The notes below the pieces were generated by a model. It worked only from the letters and a program-made list of their open reading frames with translations. It did no database searches and was not told the origin of the DNA. Positions 35,998 through 45,632 of a stretch of DNA of 64,000 bases are shown piece by piece; the stretch's first letter is position 1, and each line of letters begins with the position of its first letter. The DNA comes from Modestobacter marinus (GTDB lineage: Bacteria > Actinomycetota > Actinomycetes > Mycobacteriales > Geodermatophilaceae), in NCBI RefSeq assembly GCF_019799945.1, contig NZ_JABGCH010000001.1, positions 248,001-312,000 on the forward strand, in the 5' to 3' direction. A program made the position numbers and the translations under genes.

Positions 35998-36996
35998 ATG
36001 CGCGCGCGATCCCGGTCCCTCCCCCTGCTCGCCCTCGCCGCGGTGCTGGCCACGGCCGCCTGCGGGGAGTCCGGCTCGTCCGGCACCGGCGGCGGCGCGG
36101 AGGCCAGCGGCACGGCGTCCGGCGACGCCTGCGCCCCGGTCGCCGGCGACCAGCTGGTGGTCCTGGAGGACGACCAGCAGCTGCAGAACGCCGACAACAT
36201 CGTCCCTGCGGTCAACGCGGCCGCCGCGCAGGCCAACCCGGCGCTGCTGGAGACGCTGAACCGTGTCTCGGCGGAGCTGACCACCGACGAGCTCATCGAG
36301 ATGAACGCCGCCGTCGACGTGCAGCGGCAGAGCGCCGAGGAGGTCGCCGCCGCCTGGACCACCGAGAACGGCCTGGACACCGGTCTCTCCGGTGGCAGCG
36401 GCCCGATCGTCGTCGGCGCCGCGGACTTCACCGAGTCCCAGGTGCTGGCCACCATCTATGCCGACGTGCTCACCGCGGCCGGCTTCCAGGCCAGCGTGCA
36501 GACCGTCGGGAACCGTGAGCTGTACCTGCCCGCGCTGCAGCGGGGGGAGATCCAGGCGTTCCCGGAGTACCTGGCCACGGTCACCGAGGCGCTGGACGCC
36601 GACGACGCGCGTCAGGTCGCCAGCGGGGACGTCGCCGAGACGGTCGCCGCGCTGACCCCGCTCGCCGAGCAGGCCGGGCTGGTGTTCGGGGAGCCCGCCG
36701 AGGCCGCCGACCAGAACGCCTTCGCCGTCACCCAGGACTTCGCCGACCAGCTCGGCGTCACCACGCTCTCCGAGCTGGCCGATGCCTGCGGCGACGGCTC
36801 GCTGGTGCTCGGCGGCCCCGGCGAGTGCCCGGAGCGGCCGCAGTGCCAGCCGGGGCTGGAGGAGACCTACGGCCTGCAGTTCGCGAGCTTCAGCGAGCTG
36901 GACGCCGGCGGCCCGCTGACCAAGGCCGCCATCCAGCAGGGCGAGGTCTCGATCGGCCTGGTCTTCAGCTCCGACGGCGCCCTGGCCCAGGGCTGA
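35998..36996 (+). CDS. opuCC: osmoprotectant-binding lipoprotein, apparently circularly permuted
   Basis: 332 aa from ATG 35998 (AGGCGGAG ahead). A signal peptide ends in lipobox LATAAC, so it is a lipid-anchored extracellular binding protein. The domain order is unusual. Just after the anchor comes DQLVVLEDDQQLQNADNIVP and a LTTDEL helix, which normally form the end of OpuBC/ProX proteins. Then comes the usual beginning (VVGAADFTESQVLATIYADVL...), and the protein ends with IGLVFSSDGALAQG, the point that normally leads into VVLEDD. All parts are present once, so it reads as a circular permutation. The ligand is likely glycine betaine or similar, by neighbours. Confidence 0.88.
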   Translation: MRARSRSLPLLALAAVLATAACGESGSSGTGGGAEASGTASGDACAPVAGDQLVVLEDDQQLQNADNIVPAVNAAAAQANPALLETLNRVSAELTTDELIEMNAAVDVQRQSAEEVAAAWTTENGLDTGLSGGSGPIVVGAADFTESQVLATIYADVLTAAGFQASVQTVGNRELYLPALQRGEIQAFPEYLATVTEALDADDARQVASGDVAETVAALTPLAEQAGLVFGEPAEAADQNAFAVTQDFADQLGVTTLSELADACGDGSLVLGGPGECPERPQCQPGLEETYGLQFASFSELDAGGPLTKAAIQQGEVSIGLVFSSDGALAQG

Positions 36997-37020
36997 GCCG
37001 TCGCAACGGGACGGGTCAGG

Positions 37021-37078
37021 CCACCCTGCCGGGTCCCGCCGCGAGCTCGCGAGCGGTGGGGGGCAGGGTGGTCCTTTC
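37021..37078. terminator. bidirectional hairpin, GGTCCTT family
   Basis: Outer arms CCACCCTGCC (37021-37030) and GGCAGGGTGG (37062-37071) enclose an inner CCCGCCGC/GCGGTGGG stem around GAGCTCGCGA, followed by TCCTTTCTC. It sits between the convergent opuCC and DUF1684 genes. Near-identical to 45578-45632. Confidence 0.8.
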
Positions 37079-37708
37079 TCAGTACCAGCCGCCCGGCGGG
37101 AGCTGCTCACCGGCGGGGACGACGACGTCCACCCGGTTGCCCTCCGGCGCGAGCGGGCACGTCCAGCGCGGGTCGTAGGTGCACGACGGGTGGTAGGCGA
37201 GGTTCAGGTCGACCACCAGCCGGTCGCCGTCCCCCCCGAGGTCGGCGCCCTTGAGGGTGTCGAGCAGGTAGCGCCCGCCGCCGTAGGTCGTGGCCCCGGC
37301 GCTGCCGTCCCGCAGCGGGAGGAACAGCCCGCCGGCGTAACCGGCGATCCACCACACGTCGAGCCGGCCGACCTCCCCGAGGGTGACCCGGCCGATCAGG
37401 TGCAGCACGACGCCGCCCTCGTCCGTGGTCGCCACACCCAGGCGCACCGGCTCCACGTCGGTGTCGACCGGGACGACGAAGCGCAGCGACGGGTCGTACG
37501 GCGCGAACGGCAGCCCCGGGAACCCGGCCCGCGCCTCCGCGGTGAGGGGCGACTCGTCGTGCCCGGCCAGCAGGGCGTCCCGCCCGGCGCGCCACCGCAG
37601 CCAGCCCGACTCGGGATCGCGGTCATCGCGGACCTCGGCGTAGAGGGCGGCCATCCGCCGCCGCCAGTCCAGGAGGGAGGTCGTCACTCCCGCCACCCTG
37701 CCACCCAT
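37079..37708 (-). CDS. DUF1684 protein
   Basis: Up to 209 aa; ATG 37708 or GTG 37687 may be the start (family members begin near the DWRRRMAALYAEVR helix). The signature comes near the end: AYHPSCTYDPRWTCPLAPEGNR followed by AGEQLPPG in two pieces. DUF1684 proteins are about 200 residues, beta-rich, with unknown function. Convergent with opuCC across a shared terminator. No signal peptide. Confidence 0.85.
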   Translation of the reverse strand: MGGRVAGVTTSLLDWRRRMAALYAEVRDDRDPESGWLRWRAGRDALLAGHDESPLTAEARAGFPGLPFAPYDPSLRFVVPVDTDVEPVRLGVATTDEGGVVLHLIGRVTLGEVGRLDVWWIAGYAGGLFLPLRDGSAGATTYGGGRYLLDTLKGADLGGDGDRLVVDLNLAYHPSCTYDPRWTCPLAPEGNRVDVVVPAGEQLPPGGWY

Positions 37709-37777
37709 CCGTCACACGACTGTCCTCAAATCGGGTCGGTCACGCTCCGCTGCCGGATCCGCCCGTAGGGTCATCGC

Positions 37778-39253
37778 ATGGGTAGCAGCCGGGACGACGA
37801 GGCCGCTGCCCCCTCCGCCGGACCCTCGCGGCCGCCGGTGCCGCCGCCGGCCCGCTCCGCGAGCGTCCGGCCCACCGCGTCGCCCCGCCCCGCCGCCCGA
37901 CCGGCGGCGCCGGCGGTCCCCGCCGTCCAGCCAGCGGCCCCGGTCACACAGGTGAGCCCGGCCGCGGCGCCGGTCCACCCGGCAGCTGTCCCGGCCGGCC
38001 CGGCAGCGGTCCCGGCCGGCCCGGCAGCGATCCCGGCCGGCCCGGCATCGGCCCTGGCCACCGAGGCGGCGGACGACGCCGCCCCGCGCCGCCGCTTTCC
38101 CTGGCCCGCGGTCGGCCTGGTGCTCGCCGCGGCCGCCACGGTCGCCGTCTTCGTCACCGACAACGCCCTCGTGCTGCGGATCGCGCTGCTGGCCGTCTGC
38201 TGGGCGGTCGTCGGGGCAGCGTTCCTGACCGGTGACCGACACGGCGACCGCGGAACGGCCCCGGCCGACGAGCTGCGGGACCCCCGCGACCGGGAGGAGA
38301 CGCTGCAGGACAGCCGGCTGCGCCGGGCGGCCGAGCAGGGCATGCGTGAGGAGATCGCGCAGTTGCGCACCGAGCTCGCCGCGGTCGGCGGGCTGCGCAC
38401 GGAGCTGGCCGGCGTGGGGCAGCTGCGCGACGAGCTGGCCGCCCTCGGGCAGCTGCGCGCCGAGGTGGCCGCGCTGACCCAGCTGCGGGCGGACCTCGAG
38501 GGCGTCGGCGAGCTGCGCGCCGACCTCGGCCGGTTGCGCGCCGAGCTCACCGAGCAGCTGTCCGGCGAGCTGTTCTACGAGCGGATGGTCATGCGCGCCC
38601 AGACCGTCCGCGGTCCGCTGGCCGGTGGCGGCATCGACGCGCCGACGATCGAGGGCGCCGCGAGCTGGGAGACGGTGACCCCGGCGTCCCGGCCGGTCGT
38701 CGAGGTGCCTCGCCCGCCGGTCCCGACGCCGGCGGTTGAGCCGGCGCGTCCGCTCGCGCCCGAGGACGGACTGACGGCCGAGCCGGTGCTCGAACCCCGC
38801 GTCGAGGTCCGGCCCGAGTCGCCGATCGAGTGGCTGGGTGACCGGTCGCTGCTCGGGACCGCCGAGCGCCCCGTGGTGCCGGTCCCGGCGTCCTCGCCGG
38901 TCCTCGCGTCCGCACCGGCCACCGGCGCCCGGCCGGTGCCGTTCTCCCGCCGCGACTGGGCCCCGGACGCGTCGGCCGGAACGGCTCCCCGCCACCACCG
39001 GCGGGCCGCCGAGACGGACGAGCAGCCGCGGGTGCCCGAGGTCGTGGCGGACGCCGTCCCGCCGCTCACGGGCAGCCACGTGGTCCTGGACGCGCCCGCC
39101 CGGCAGGCGCCCGAGCCGCAGGGTCACGCCCGGCTGGAGCAGATCCTCGCGGAGAGCGGGGTGGAGACACCGAGCGGTCGCCGCCGGCGGCGGTACCGCG
39201 ACGACGACGACGGCGGGGACGACGTCCTGTCCCGGGTGCTCGGCCGCCACTGA
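37778..39253 (+). CDS. DUF6779-type membrane protein with coiled-coil repeats
   Basis: 491 aa from ATG 37778. A Pro/Ala-rich N-terminus (~110 residues, with a repeated VPAGPAA motif), two closely spaced membrane segments, then about six 10-residue repeats of LRxELAxVGx type forming a probable coiled coil, and a long disordered C-terminus. Occupies the place of Rv3604c between the DUF3180 and DUF2520 genes of mycobacteria. Function unknown; a scaffold at the membrane is a guess. Confidence 0.82.
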   Translation: MGSSRDDEAAAPSAGPSRPPVPPPARSASVRPTASPRPAARPAAPAVPAVQPAAPVTQVSPAAAPVHPAAVPAGPAAVPAGPAAIPAGPASALATEAADDAAPRRRFPWPAVGLVLAAAATVAVFVTDNALVLRIALLAVCWAVVGAAFLTGDRHGDRGTAPADELRDPRDREETLQDSRLRRAAEQGMREEIAQLRTELAAVGGLRTELAGVGQLRDELAALGQLRAEVAALTQLRADLEGVGELRADLGRLRAELTEQLSGELFYERMVMRAQTVRGPLAGGGIDAPTIEGAASWETVTPASRPVVEVPRPPVPTPAVEPARPLAPEDGLTAEPVLEPRVEVRPESPIEWLGDRSLLGTAERPVVPVPASSPVLASAPATGARPVPFSRRDWAPDASAGTAPRHHRRAAETDEQPRVPEVVADAVPPLTGSHVVLDAPARQAPEPQGHARLEQILAESGVETPSGRRRRRYRDDDDGGDDVLSRVLGRH

Positions 39254-39284
39254 AGTCTTCCGGGTCCTCGGCCGCACCTGATGG

Positions 39285-39341
39285 CCTCGTCCCCGGGGCC
39301 CGCGGCGCGCGGAGCGCATCGTGGGGAGGGACGAGGTCCTT
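39285..39341. terminator. bidirectional hairpin, GGTCCTT family
   Basis: CCTCGTCC (39285-39292) pairs with GGACGAGG (39329-39336), CCCC/GGGG extend it inward, and TCCTTAT follows. Lies between the convergent DUF6779 and SDR genes. Arms match those of the copy in panD (42633-42681). Confidence 0.7.
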
Positions 39342-40095
39342 ATGCGATGGGGCCGCGGGAGAGCGCCCCGCCGTCGAGCACGAGGGTCTGCCCGGTGACC
39401 CAGCCGGCGCCGTCCCCGAGCAGGTAGGCCGCGGCCTCGCCGACGTCCTCGGGCACCCCCAGCCGGCCGGCCGGGTACTGCGCGATGACCTCCTCCTCGC
39501 GGCCGCTGAACAGCGCCTCGGCGAACCGCGTCCGCACCACCGCCGGCGCCACCGCGTTGACCCGCACCCGGGGGCCGAGCTCGACGGCGAGCTGCGTGGT
39601 CAGGTTGACCAGCGCGGCTTTGCTGACCCCATAGGCGGCGATGCCCTCACTCGACTTCAGCCCGGCGACCGAGGCGACGATCAGCACCGATCCGCCGTGC
39701 TCGGACATCCACGCGCGCCAGGCCTCCTGGACCAGGCCCAGGCTGGCGACGACGTTGGTGTCGAGGATCTTGCGGAAGGCGTCGAGCGGGACGTCCATCA
39801 GCGGGCCGAACACCGGGTTGATGCCGACGTTGCCGACCAGCGCGTCGAGGCTGCCGAAGGTCTCGATCGCGGTGCGCACGGCCGCGGCGCGGTGCTCGGG
39901 GTCGCCGGCGTTGCCGGCGACGGCGACGGCGCGGTCCGGCCCGCCGAGCGCCTCCACCGCCTCGGCGAGGGCCTCGGGCCTGCGGGCGGTGAGCACGACC
40001 CGCGCCCCCCGGTCGACCAGGCTGGTGGCGATCGCCAGCCCGATGCCCCGGCTCGCGCCGGTGACCAGTGCGGTGCGTCCCTCGAACGTGCCCAC
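39340..40095 (-). CDS. short-chain dehydrogenase/reductase
   Basis: 251-residue NAD(P)-dependent oxidoreductase of the classical SDR family. GTG 40095 is preceded by GGGAGGAG; the longer frame to 40173 lacks support. TGASRGIG cofactor loop at ~11-18, TARRPE after beta-2 (Arg pair favours NADP), GNVG, ASVAG with the Ser, and catalytic YGVSK. The C-terminal VTGQTLVLDGG is typical of 3-oxoacyl-ACP reductase-like members. Substrate unknown; no partner gene in the same direction. Confidence 0.92.
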   Translation of the reverse strand: MGTFEGRTALVTGASRGIGLAIATSLVDRGARVVLTARRPEALAEAVEALGGPDRAVAVAGNAGDPEHRAAAVRTAIETFGSLDALVGNVGINPVFGPLMDVPLDAFRKILDTNVVASLGLVQEAWRAWMSEHGGSVLIVASVAGLKSSEGIAAYGVSKAALVNLTTQLAVELGPRVRVNAVAPAVVRTRFAEALFSGREEEVIAQYPAGRLGVPEDVGEAAAYLLGDGAGWVTGQTLVLDGGALSRGPIA

Positions 40096-40390
40096 CGTGC
40101 TCCTCCCGACCGGGCCGGCTCCGGTGCCGGCGGCGGTCCAACCTAACCGGGTCCCGGGGCCTCCCCAGGGCACGAGTGAGTCACGACACAGTCCCCGCCC
40201 GTTGCAGGCCGCCCCGGACGGTCACACACTCGGCACTGACACGACGCCTGCGTGACACACCGGCGACCCCGGTGGTTGCAGCGGGTGGGACGTCGACCGC
40301 ACGACCCCTGCTCTCCACGGTCCACGACGAGGTGGGCCGAGCGACCCGAGTCCGGTACCCGCCAGGGACTGGAACGAGAGGTGCACCGGG

Positions 40391-41359
40391 ATGCCCGTCC
40401 GTCCCTCGCGCGCGGCCGCCGCCGCGCCCCCTACCGTCCTGCCCGCCGCGGGGCTGCCCCCCGCCGCCGAGGCCCCCGCCCGGCTCCGCGTCGGTGTCAT
40501 CGGCGCCGGCCGCGTGGGCGCCATCCTGGGCGCCGCGCTCGCCGCTGCGGGCCACGACGTGGTCGCCGCGGCCGGCCTGTCCGCCGCCTCCGCCGAGCGC
40601 GCGGCCCGGCTGCTTCCCGGGGTCCCGCTGCGGCCCGCCGACGAGGTGGTCGCCGCCAGTGACCTGGTGGTCCTCGCCGTCCCGGACGACACCCTGCCCG
40701 GCCTGGTCGCCGGCCTGGCCGAGACCGGCGCCTGGCGCCGCGGCCAGCTGGCCTTCCACACCTCCGGCGCACACGGCCTGGCCGTGCTCGAGCCGGCCGA
40801 GGGGGCTGGGGTGCTCGCCCTGGCGCTGCACCCGGCGATGACGTTCTCCGGGAGTCCGGAGGACCTGCAGCGCGTGGTCGCCGCCCCGTTCGGGGTCACC
40901 AGCCGGCCCGAGCACCGGGCCGTCGCCGAGACCCTCGTGCTGGAGATGGGCGGCGATCCGTTCTGGGTCGCCGAGGCCGACCGAAGGCTGTACCACGCCG
41001 CGCTGGTCACCGGCGCCAACCACCTGGTCACGCTGGTCGCCGAGGCAGCCGACCTGCTGCGCGCCGCCGGCGTCGGCGCGCCGGCCCGCGTGCTGGGCCC
41101 GCTGCTCACCGCGGCCCTGGACAACGGGCTGCGCCGCGGCGACCGCGGCCTCACCGGGCCGGTCAGCCGCGGCGACGTCGGCACGGTCCGTGCGCACGTG
41201 CAGACCCTGACCGAGCGGGCACCCTCCTCGGTCGACGCGTACGTCGCGATGGCCCGGCGGACCACCGAGCGGGCGCTGGCCGCCGGCCGGCTCCGGCGGC
41301 ACGAGGGCGACCCGCTGCTCGACCTGCTCAGCGGCTCGCCCGAGCAGGCCGCCCGATGA
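40391..41359 (+). CDS. Rossmann-like / DUF2520 protein
   Basis: 322 aa from ATG 40391. After a 30-residue Ala/Pro leader, the N-terminal domain has [14 protein letters not shown] (dinucleotide-binding) and [10 protein letters not shown]; the C-terminal ~130 residues are the DUF2520 helical domain. The family resembles 6-phosphogluconate/ketopantoate reductase-type enzymes and precedes panC in many actinobacteria (Rv3603c), so a role near pantothenate synthesis, perhaps as ketopantoate reductase, is possible but unproven. The stop overlaps panC (ATGA). The ~295-bp upstream region back to the SDR start carries no gene. Confidence 0.9.
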   Translation: MPVRPSRAAAAAPPTVLPAAGLPPAAEAPARLRVGVIGAGRVGAILGAALAAAGHDVVAAAGLSAASAERAARLLPGVPLRPADEVVAASDLVVLAVPDDTLPGLVAGLAETGAWRRGQLAFHTSGAHGLAVLEPAEGAGVLALALHPAMTFSGSPEDLQRVVAAPFGVTSRPEHRAVAETLVLEMGGDPFWVAEADRRLYHAALVTGANHLVTLVAEAADLLRAAGVGAPARVLGPLLTAALDNGLRRGDRGLTGPVSRGDVGTVRAHVQTLTERAPSSVDAYVAMARRTTERALAAGRLRRHEGDPLLDLLSGSPEQAAR

Positions 41360-42210
41360 CCGCCGTCGTCCAGCCCGCCATCGCGGAGACCACGACCGAC
41401 CTGGCCCGGCTGCGGTCCGCTCTCCCCGGCCCGGTGGTGCTGGTGCCCACGATGGGCGCGCTGCACGAGGGGCACCGTTCCCTGGTGCGCGCCGCCCGGC
41501 GGCACGGGGGGAGCGTCGTCGTCTCGGTGTTCGTCAACCCCACCCAGTTCGGGCCCGGCGAGGACTTCGACCGCTACCCGCGCACCTGGGACGCCGACCT
41601 CGCCGCGCTCGCCGAGGAGGGCGCCGACGTCGTGTTCCACCCGCCGGTGGAGGAGGTCTACCCACCCGGCTCTCGCGGGGTGACCGTGCAGCCCGGTCCG
41701 CTGGGCGACGTGCTGGAGGGCGCCGTCCGGCCCGGGCACTTCACCGGCGTGCTCACCGTCGTCGCGAAGCTGTTCGGCCTGGTGCGTCCGGACGTCGCCG
41801 TCTTCGGCGAGAAGGACTACCAGCAGCTGACGCTCATCCGGGCGATGGCCCGCGAGCTGGCGCTGGGCATCGAGGTGGTCGGTGCGCCGACCGTCCGGGA
41901 GGACGACGGCATGGCGCTGTCCAGCCGCAACCGCTACCTGTCGGCGGAACAGCGGACCGCCGCCGCGGCGTTGTCCACCGCGCTGCGCGCCGGGGCCGCC
42001 GCGGGCCCGCAAGGGGCCGCCGCCGTCCTGGCCGCCGCCCGCGCGGTGCTCGCCGCGACCCCGGAGCTCGTGCCCGACTACCTCGAGCTCACCGACCCCG
42101 CCCTCCGCCCGGCCCCCGCCGCCGGGCCGGCCCGCCTGCTGGTCGCCGCCCGCGCCGGCAGCACCCGACTCATCGACAACACCGAGATCCGCCTGGGAGA
42201 GCCCCGATGA
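41356..42210 (+). CDS. panC: pantoate-beta-alanine ligase (pantothenate synthetase)
   Basis: Last step of vitamin B5 synthesis. 284 aa from ATG 41356, overlapping the DUF2520 stop. [10 protein letters not shown] carries the HIGH-like ATP motif, then [25 protein letters not shown] and the KMSKS-equivalent SSRNRYLS. Overlaps panD by 4 nt. It receives beta-alanine from PanD next door. Confidence 0.97.
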   Translation: MTAVVQPAIAETTTDLARLRSALPGPVVLVPTMGALHEGHRSLVRAARRHGGSVVVSVFVNPTQFGPGEDFDRYPRTWDADLAALAEEGADVVFHPPVEEVYPPGSRGVTVQPGPLGDVLEGAVRPGHFTGVLTVVAKLFGLVRPDVAVFGEKDYQQLTLIRAMARELALGIEVVGAPTVREDDGMALSSRNRYLSAEQRTAAAALSTALRAGAAAGPQGAAAVLAAARAVLAATPELVPDYLELTDPALRPAPAAGPARLLVAARAGSTRLIDNTEIRLGEPR

Positions 42211-42710
42211 TGCGCACCATGCTCAAGAGCAAGATCCACCGGGCCACCGTCACCCAGGCCGACCTGCACTACGTGGGCTCGGTGACCATCGACGAGGACC
42301 TCCTGGACGCCGCCGACCTGCTGCCCGGCGAGCAGGTCGCGATCGTCGACGTCACCAACGGCGCCCGGCTGGAGACCTACGTCATCCCCGGTGAGCGCGG
42401 CACCGGCGTGATCGGCATCAACGGTGCCGCCGCGCACCTGGTCCACCCCGGCGACCTGGTGATCGTGATCAGCTACGGCCTGATGGATGAGACCGAGGCC
42501 AAGTCCTACATCCCCAAGGTCGTGCACGTCGACGGCGCCAACCGGATCGTCGGGCTCGGCGGCGACCCCTCGGCGCCGGTGCCCGGCGCGGTCGACCAGC
42601 AGCGCAGCCCTTCGACCGCTTCCGACTTCCGGCCTCGTCCCGGGTTCCCTCGCGAGCTTGCGAGCGGAGGGCAGGACGAGGTCCTTCCGCTTGGCGTCCC
42701 GGTCCGCTGA
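42207..42710 (+). CDS. panD: aspartate 1-decarboxylase, with an extended tail
   Basis: Pyruvoyl enzyme making beta-alanine. Self-cleaves at Gly24-Ser25 (YVGSVTID). 167 aa from ATG 42207, compared with about 135-140 in the family. The conserved part ends near GLGGDP (~residue 122); the remaining ~40 residues include the translation of a GGTCCTT-family hairpin (42633-42687). So an intergenic element appears to have been captured by the frame after loss of the usual stop. The stop is only 5 nt before coaX. Confidence 0.95.
   Translation: MMRTMLKSKIHRATVTQADLHYVGSVTIDEDLLDAADLLPGEQVAIVDVTNGARLETYVIPGERGTGVIGINGAAAHLVHPGDLVIVISYGLMDETEAKSYIPKVVHVDGANRIVGLGGDPSAPVPGAVDQQRSPSTASDFRPRPGFPRELASGGQDEVLPLGVPVR
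42633..42687 (+). repeat. GGTCCTT-family hairpin inside the end of panD
   Basis: CCTCGTCC (42633-42640) pairs with GGACGAGG (42674-42681) around an inner CCCT/AGGG stem with GCGAGCTTGCGAGC in the loop region; GTCCTTCCG follows. Related copies at 37021, 39285 and 45578 are intergenic; this one is translated. Confidence 0.7.
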
Positions 42711-42715
42711 CGTCC

Positions 42716-43516
42716 GTGCTGCTCACCGTCGACGTCGGCAACAGCCACACCGTGCTGGCCACCTTCGACGGTGCGCGGCGGGTCGGCGGCTGGCGGGTCA
42801 CGACGCAGTCGCGGGCCACCGCCGACGAGCTGCACATGCTCTGGCGGGGCCTGCTGCGGGACACCGAGGTGACCGGCGTGGCCGCCTGCTCCACGGTTCC
42901 AGCGCTGCTGCCCACGCTGCGCCAGCTGCTCGACCGGCTCGCCGTCCCGGTGACCCTCATCGGTCCGGGGGTGCGCACCGGGGTGCCGCTGCACGTCGAC
43001 AACCCGCGGGAGGTCGGCGCCGACCGGGTGGTGACCGCGCTGGCCGCCCACGAGCTGTTCGGGCGGCGGCCCGACGGCGGCGCCCGGCCGGTCGTGGTGG
43101 TGGACTTCGGCACCTCCACGAACGTCGACGCGGTCGGCCCGGAGGGCCAGTTCCTCGGCGGCGCGCTGGCCCCGGGGGTCGAGGTGAGCCTCGACGCGCT
43201 CGCCACCCGGGCCGCCCAGCTCCGGTCGGTCGAGCTCACCGTGCCGCAGCAGGCCATCGGCAAGAACACCGTCGCGGCGCTGCAGTCCGGGCTCGTGCTC
43301 GGCTTCGCCGGCCTGGTTGACGGGCTGGTCGCCCGGATCGCGGCGGAGCTGGAGGCCCAGTTCGGCCAGCCGCCCGTGGTGGTCGCCACCGGCGGCCTGC
43401 ACCGGCTGATGGCCGACAGCTGCCGCTCGATCGACGAGCGCGAGCCCGACCTCACCGTGCACGGGCTGCGGCTGGCCTTCGAGCGGCACCAGGCAGGTGG
43501 CGCCGCCCATCGGTGA
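42716..43516 (+). CDS. coaX: type III pantothenate kinase
   Basis: First step of CoA synthesis. 266 aa from GTG 42716. ASKHA fold with DVGNSHTV (phosphate 1), [22 protein letters not shown] (phosphate 2) and [11 protein letters not shown]. The usual DVGNTNT is DVGNSHT here. Completes the panC-panD-coaX set. Twelve nt after its stop begins a 12-bp inverted repeat that covers the lysS start. Confidence 0.95.
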   Translation: MLLTVDVGNSHTVLATFDGARRVGGWRVTTQSRATADELHMLWRGLLRDTEVTGVAACSTVPALLPTLRQLLDRLAVPVTLIGPGVRTGVPLHVDNPREVGADRVVTALAAHELFGRRPDGGARPVVVVDFGTSTNVDAVGPEGQFLGGALAPGVEVSLDALATRAAQLRSVELTVPQQAIGKNTVAALQSGLVLGFAGLVDGLVARIAAELEAQFGQPPVVVATGGLHRLMADSCRSIDEREPDLTVHGLRLAFERHQAGGAAHR

Positions 43517-43527
43517 GAGGGTGGCCG

Positions 43528-43560
43528 CACTCACGCCCGTAGGCTCTGCGGGCGTGAGTG
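43528..43560. promoter_or_regulatory. 12-bp perfect inverted repeat over the lysS start
   Basis: CACTCACGCCCG (43528-43539), spacer TAGGCTCTG, CGGGCGTGAGTG (43549-43560). The right arm contains the lysS GTG (43554). TAGGCT in the spacer could be a -10 of a leaderless transcript. Could be a coaX terminator, a protein operator, or a start-blocking RNA hairpin. Confidence 0.5.
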
Positions 43561-45071
43561 TGGAACCGGGCCCCAGTGCCGGCACCCCCGTCGACGACGA
43601 GCTCCCCGAGCAGATGCGGGTCCGCCGCGGGAAGCTGGACCGGCTGCGGGAGGCCGGGGTGGACCCCTATCCGGTCTGGGTGCCCCGCACGACGTCTCTT
43701 GCCGAGGTGCGGGCGGCCCACCCGGACCTGGAGCCGGACACCACGACCGGCGACCGGGTCGGCGTCACCGGCCGGGTGATCTTCTCCCGCAACACGGGCA
43801 AGCTGTGCTTCGCCACCCTCCGCGAGGGCGACACCGAGCTGCAGGTCATGCTCGCGATCGACCGGGTGGGCGAGGCGGCCCTCGCCGCCTGGAAGGCCGA
43901 CGTCGACCTCGGTGACCACGTCCTGGTCATCGGCGAGGTGGGGACGTCGCGGCGCGGCGAGCTCTCGGTGTTCGCCGACTCCTGGCAGCTCACCGCCAAG
44001 GCGCTGCGCCCGCTGCCGGTGGCCCACAAGCCGATGAGCGAGGAGCTGCGCGTCCGCCGGCGGTACGTCGACCTGATCGTCCGGGACGAGGCCCGCCGCA
44101 CCGTGCAGCAGCGGGCCGCGGTCATGAACAGCCTGCGCACGGGGCTGTCCTCCCGCGGTTTCCTCGAGGTCGAGACCCCGATGCTCCAGACGGTGCACGG
44201 CGGCGCCGCGGCACGGCCCTTCCGCACGCACATGAACGCGTTCGACCTCGACCTCTACCTGCGCATCGCGCCGGAGTTGTTCCTCAAGCGCTGCATCGTC
44301 GGTGGCCTGGACCGGGTGTTCGAGGTCAACCGCAACTTCCGGAACGAGGGTGCGGACTCCTCGCACTCCCCGGAGTTCGCGATGCTGGAGTTCTACGCGG
44401 CCTACACGGATTACCAGGACGTGGCGACCATCACCCGGGAACTCGTCCAGGAGACCTGCGCCGCGTTGTTCGGCGACCACATCGCCCGGCACCACGACGG
44501 CACGGAGCTCGACCTGTCCGGGGAATGGCCGCAGGTGAGGCTGTACGACGCGGTCTCCACCGCCGTGGGCGAGGAGGTCAGCCCGAAGACGCCGGTGGAG
44601 CGGCTGGGGGAGCTGGCCGCGCACCACGACGTCGGGGTGGACCCGGCGTGGCTGCCGGGCAAGGTCGTCGAGGAGCTGTTCGAGGCCCTGGTCCAGCACA
44701 CGCTGCGGGCCCCGACCTTCGTCATCGACTTCCCAGTGGACACCTCCCCGCTGACCCGCGCGCACCGCACCGACCCGGGTGTGGCCGAGAAGTGGGACCT
44801 CTACATCGCCGGTGTCGAGCGGGGCACCGGTTACTCGGAGCTGACCGACCCGGTGGTCCAGCGGGAGCGCTTCACCCAGCAGGCGCTGCTCGCCGCCGCC
44901 GGCGATCCCGAGGCGATGGCCCTGGACGAGGACTTCCTGGAGGCCCTCGAGTACGGGATGCCGCCCACGGGCGGCGTCGGGATGGGGCTCGACCGGCTAC
45001 TCATGACACTGACCGGTCTCGGTATTCGCGAGACCATCCTCTTCCCGCTGGTGCGTCCGCTCAGTCAATGA
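43554..45071 (+). CDS. lysS: lysyl-tRNA synthetase (class II)
   Basis: Charges tRNA-Lys. 505 aa from GTG 43554. N-terminal OB-fold ([21 protein letters not shown]), then class II motif 1, motif 2 ([20 protein letters not shown] region) and motif 3 [11 protein letters not shown]. Full length. The frame opens upstream at 43497 inside coaX, but the conserved part begins after this GTG. Followed by lsr2 and clpC in mycobacterial order. Confidence 0.96.
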   Translation: MSVEPGPSAGTPVDDELPEQMRVRRGKLDRLREAGVDPYPVWVPRTTSLAEVRAAHPDLEPDTTTGDRVGVTGRVIFSRNTGKLCFATLREGDTELQVMLAIDRVGEAALAAWKADVDLGDHVLVIGEVGTSRRGELSVFADSWQLTAKALRPLPVAHKPMSEELRVRRRYVDLIVRDEARRTVQQRAAVMNSLRTGLSSRGFLEVETPMLQTVHGGAAARPFRTHMNAFDLDLYLRIAPELFLKRCIVGGLDRVFEVNRNFRNEGADSSHSPEFAMLEFYAAYTDYQDVATITRELVQETCAALFGDHIARHHDGTELDLSGEWPQVRLYDAVSTAVGEEVSPKTPVERLGELAAHHDVGVDPAWLPGKVVEELFEALVQHTLRAPTFVIDFPVDTSPLTRAHRTDPGVAEKWDLYIAGVERGTGYSELTDPVVQRERFTQQALLAAAGDPEAMALDEDFLEALEYGMPPTGGVGMGLDRLLMTLTGLGIRETILFPLVRPLSQ

Positions 45072-45216
45072 GCTGTCACTCTCCCGAGTCATTCGGGGGA
45101 GAGGATTCGGCGGCTCCGCGTCATTCCGTCCGCATTGTGGTGAAATGGGTGCAGTGCCCGAGACGCGGGCGGATGAGAGACGGCACCGTGCCGCTGAAAC
45201 AGGAGTGGGGAAACGA

Positions 45217-45573
45217 ATGGCTCGCAAGGTCCAGGTCATCCTGAGCGACGACCTCGACGACAACATTCCCGCCGACGAGACGGTGACCTTCGCCCTCGAC
45301 GGCACCACGTACGAGATCGACCTGTCCGAGGACAATGCGCGCGAGATGCGCGAGGCCCTCGGTCGCTACGTGCAGGCGGCCCGCAAGGTCACCGGCGGTC
45401 GCGGCAGTGGCCGGGCGTCCGGCGGCGGGCGTTCCCGCGCCACCGGCGGCGGCCGGATGGACCGCGAGCAGGCCGGCGCGATCCGGGACTGGGCGCGCAA
45501 GAACGGGCACGAGGTCAGTGACCGCGGTCGCATCCCCGCCAGCATCGTCGAGGCCTACGAGGCCGCCCACTAA
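45217..45573 (+). CDS. lsr2: Lsr2 nucleoid-associated protein
   Basis: H-NS-like silencer that bridges AT-rich, often foreign, DNA. 118 aa from ATG 45217 behind AGGAG. N-terminal dimer domain ([11 protein letters not shown]...[13 protein letters not shown]), a Gly/Arg/Ser linker, and the C-terminal DNA-binding domain with the RGR minor-groove motif in [18 protein letters not shown]. The ~145-bp upstream region is noticeably more AT-rich than the surroundings and probably carries its promoter. Relevant to the lower-GC island at 15 kb as a likely target. Confidence 0.96.
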   Translation: MARKVQVILSDDLDDNIPADETVTFALDGTTYEIDLSEDNAREMREALGRYVQAARKVTGGRGSGRASGGGRSRATGGGRMDREQAGAIRDWARKNGHEVSDRGRIPASIVEAYEAAH

Positions 45574-45577
45574 CGGA

Positions 45578-45632
45578 CTCCCTGCAGGGCCCCGCCGCGA
45601 GCTCGCGAGCGGTGGGGGGCAGGGAGGTCCTT
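45578..45632 (+). terminator. hairpin, GGTCCTT family, after lsr2
   Basis: CTCCCTGC (45578-45585) pairs with GCAGGGAG (45619-45626); the inner CCCCGCCGC/GCGGTGGGG stem is the same as at 37021; TCCTTCTGCT follows. It begins 4 nt after the lsr2 stop. Confidence 0.8.
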
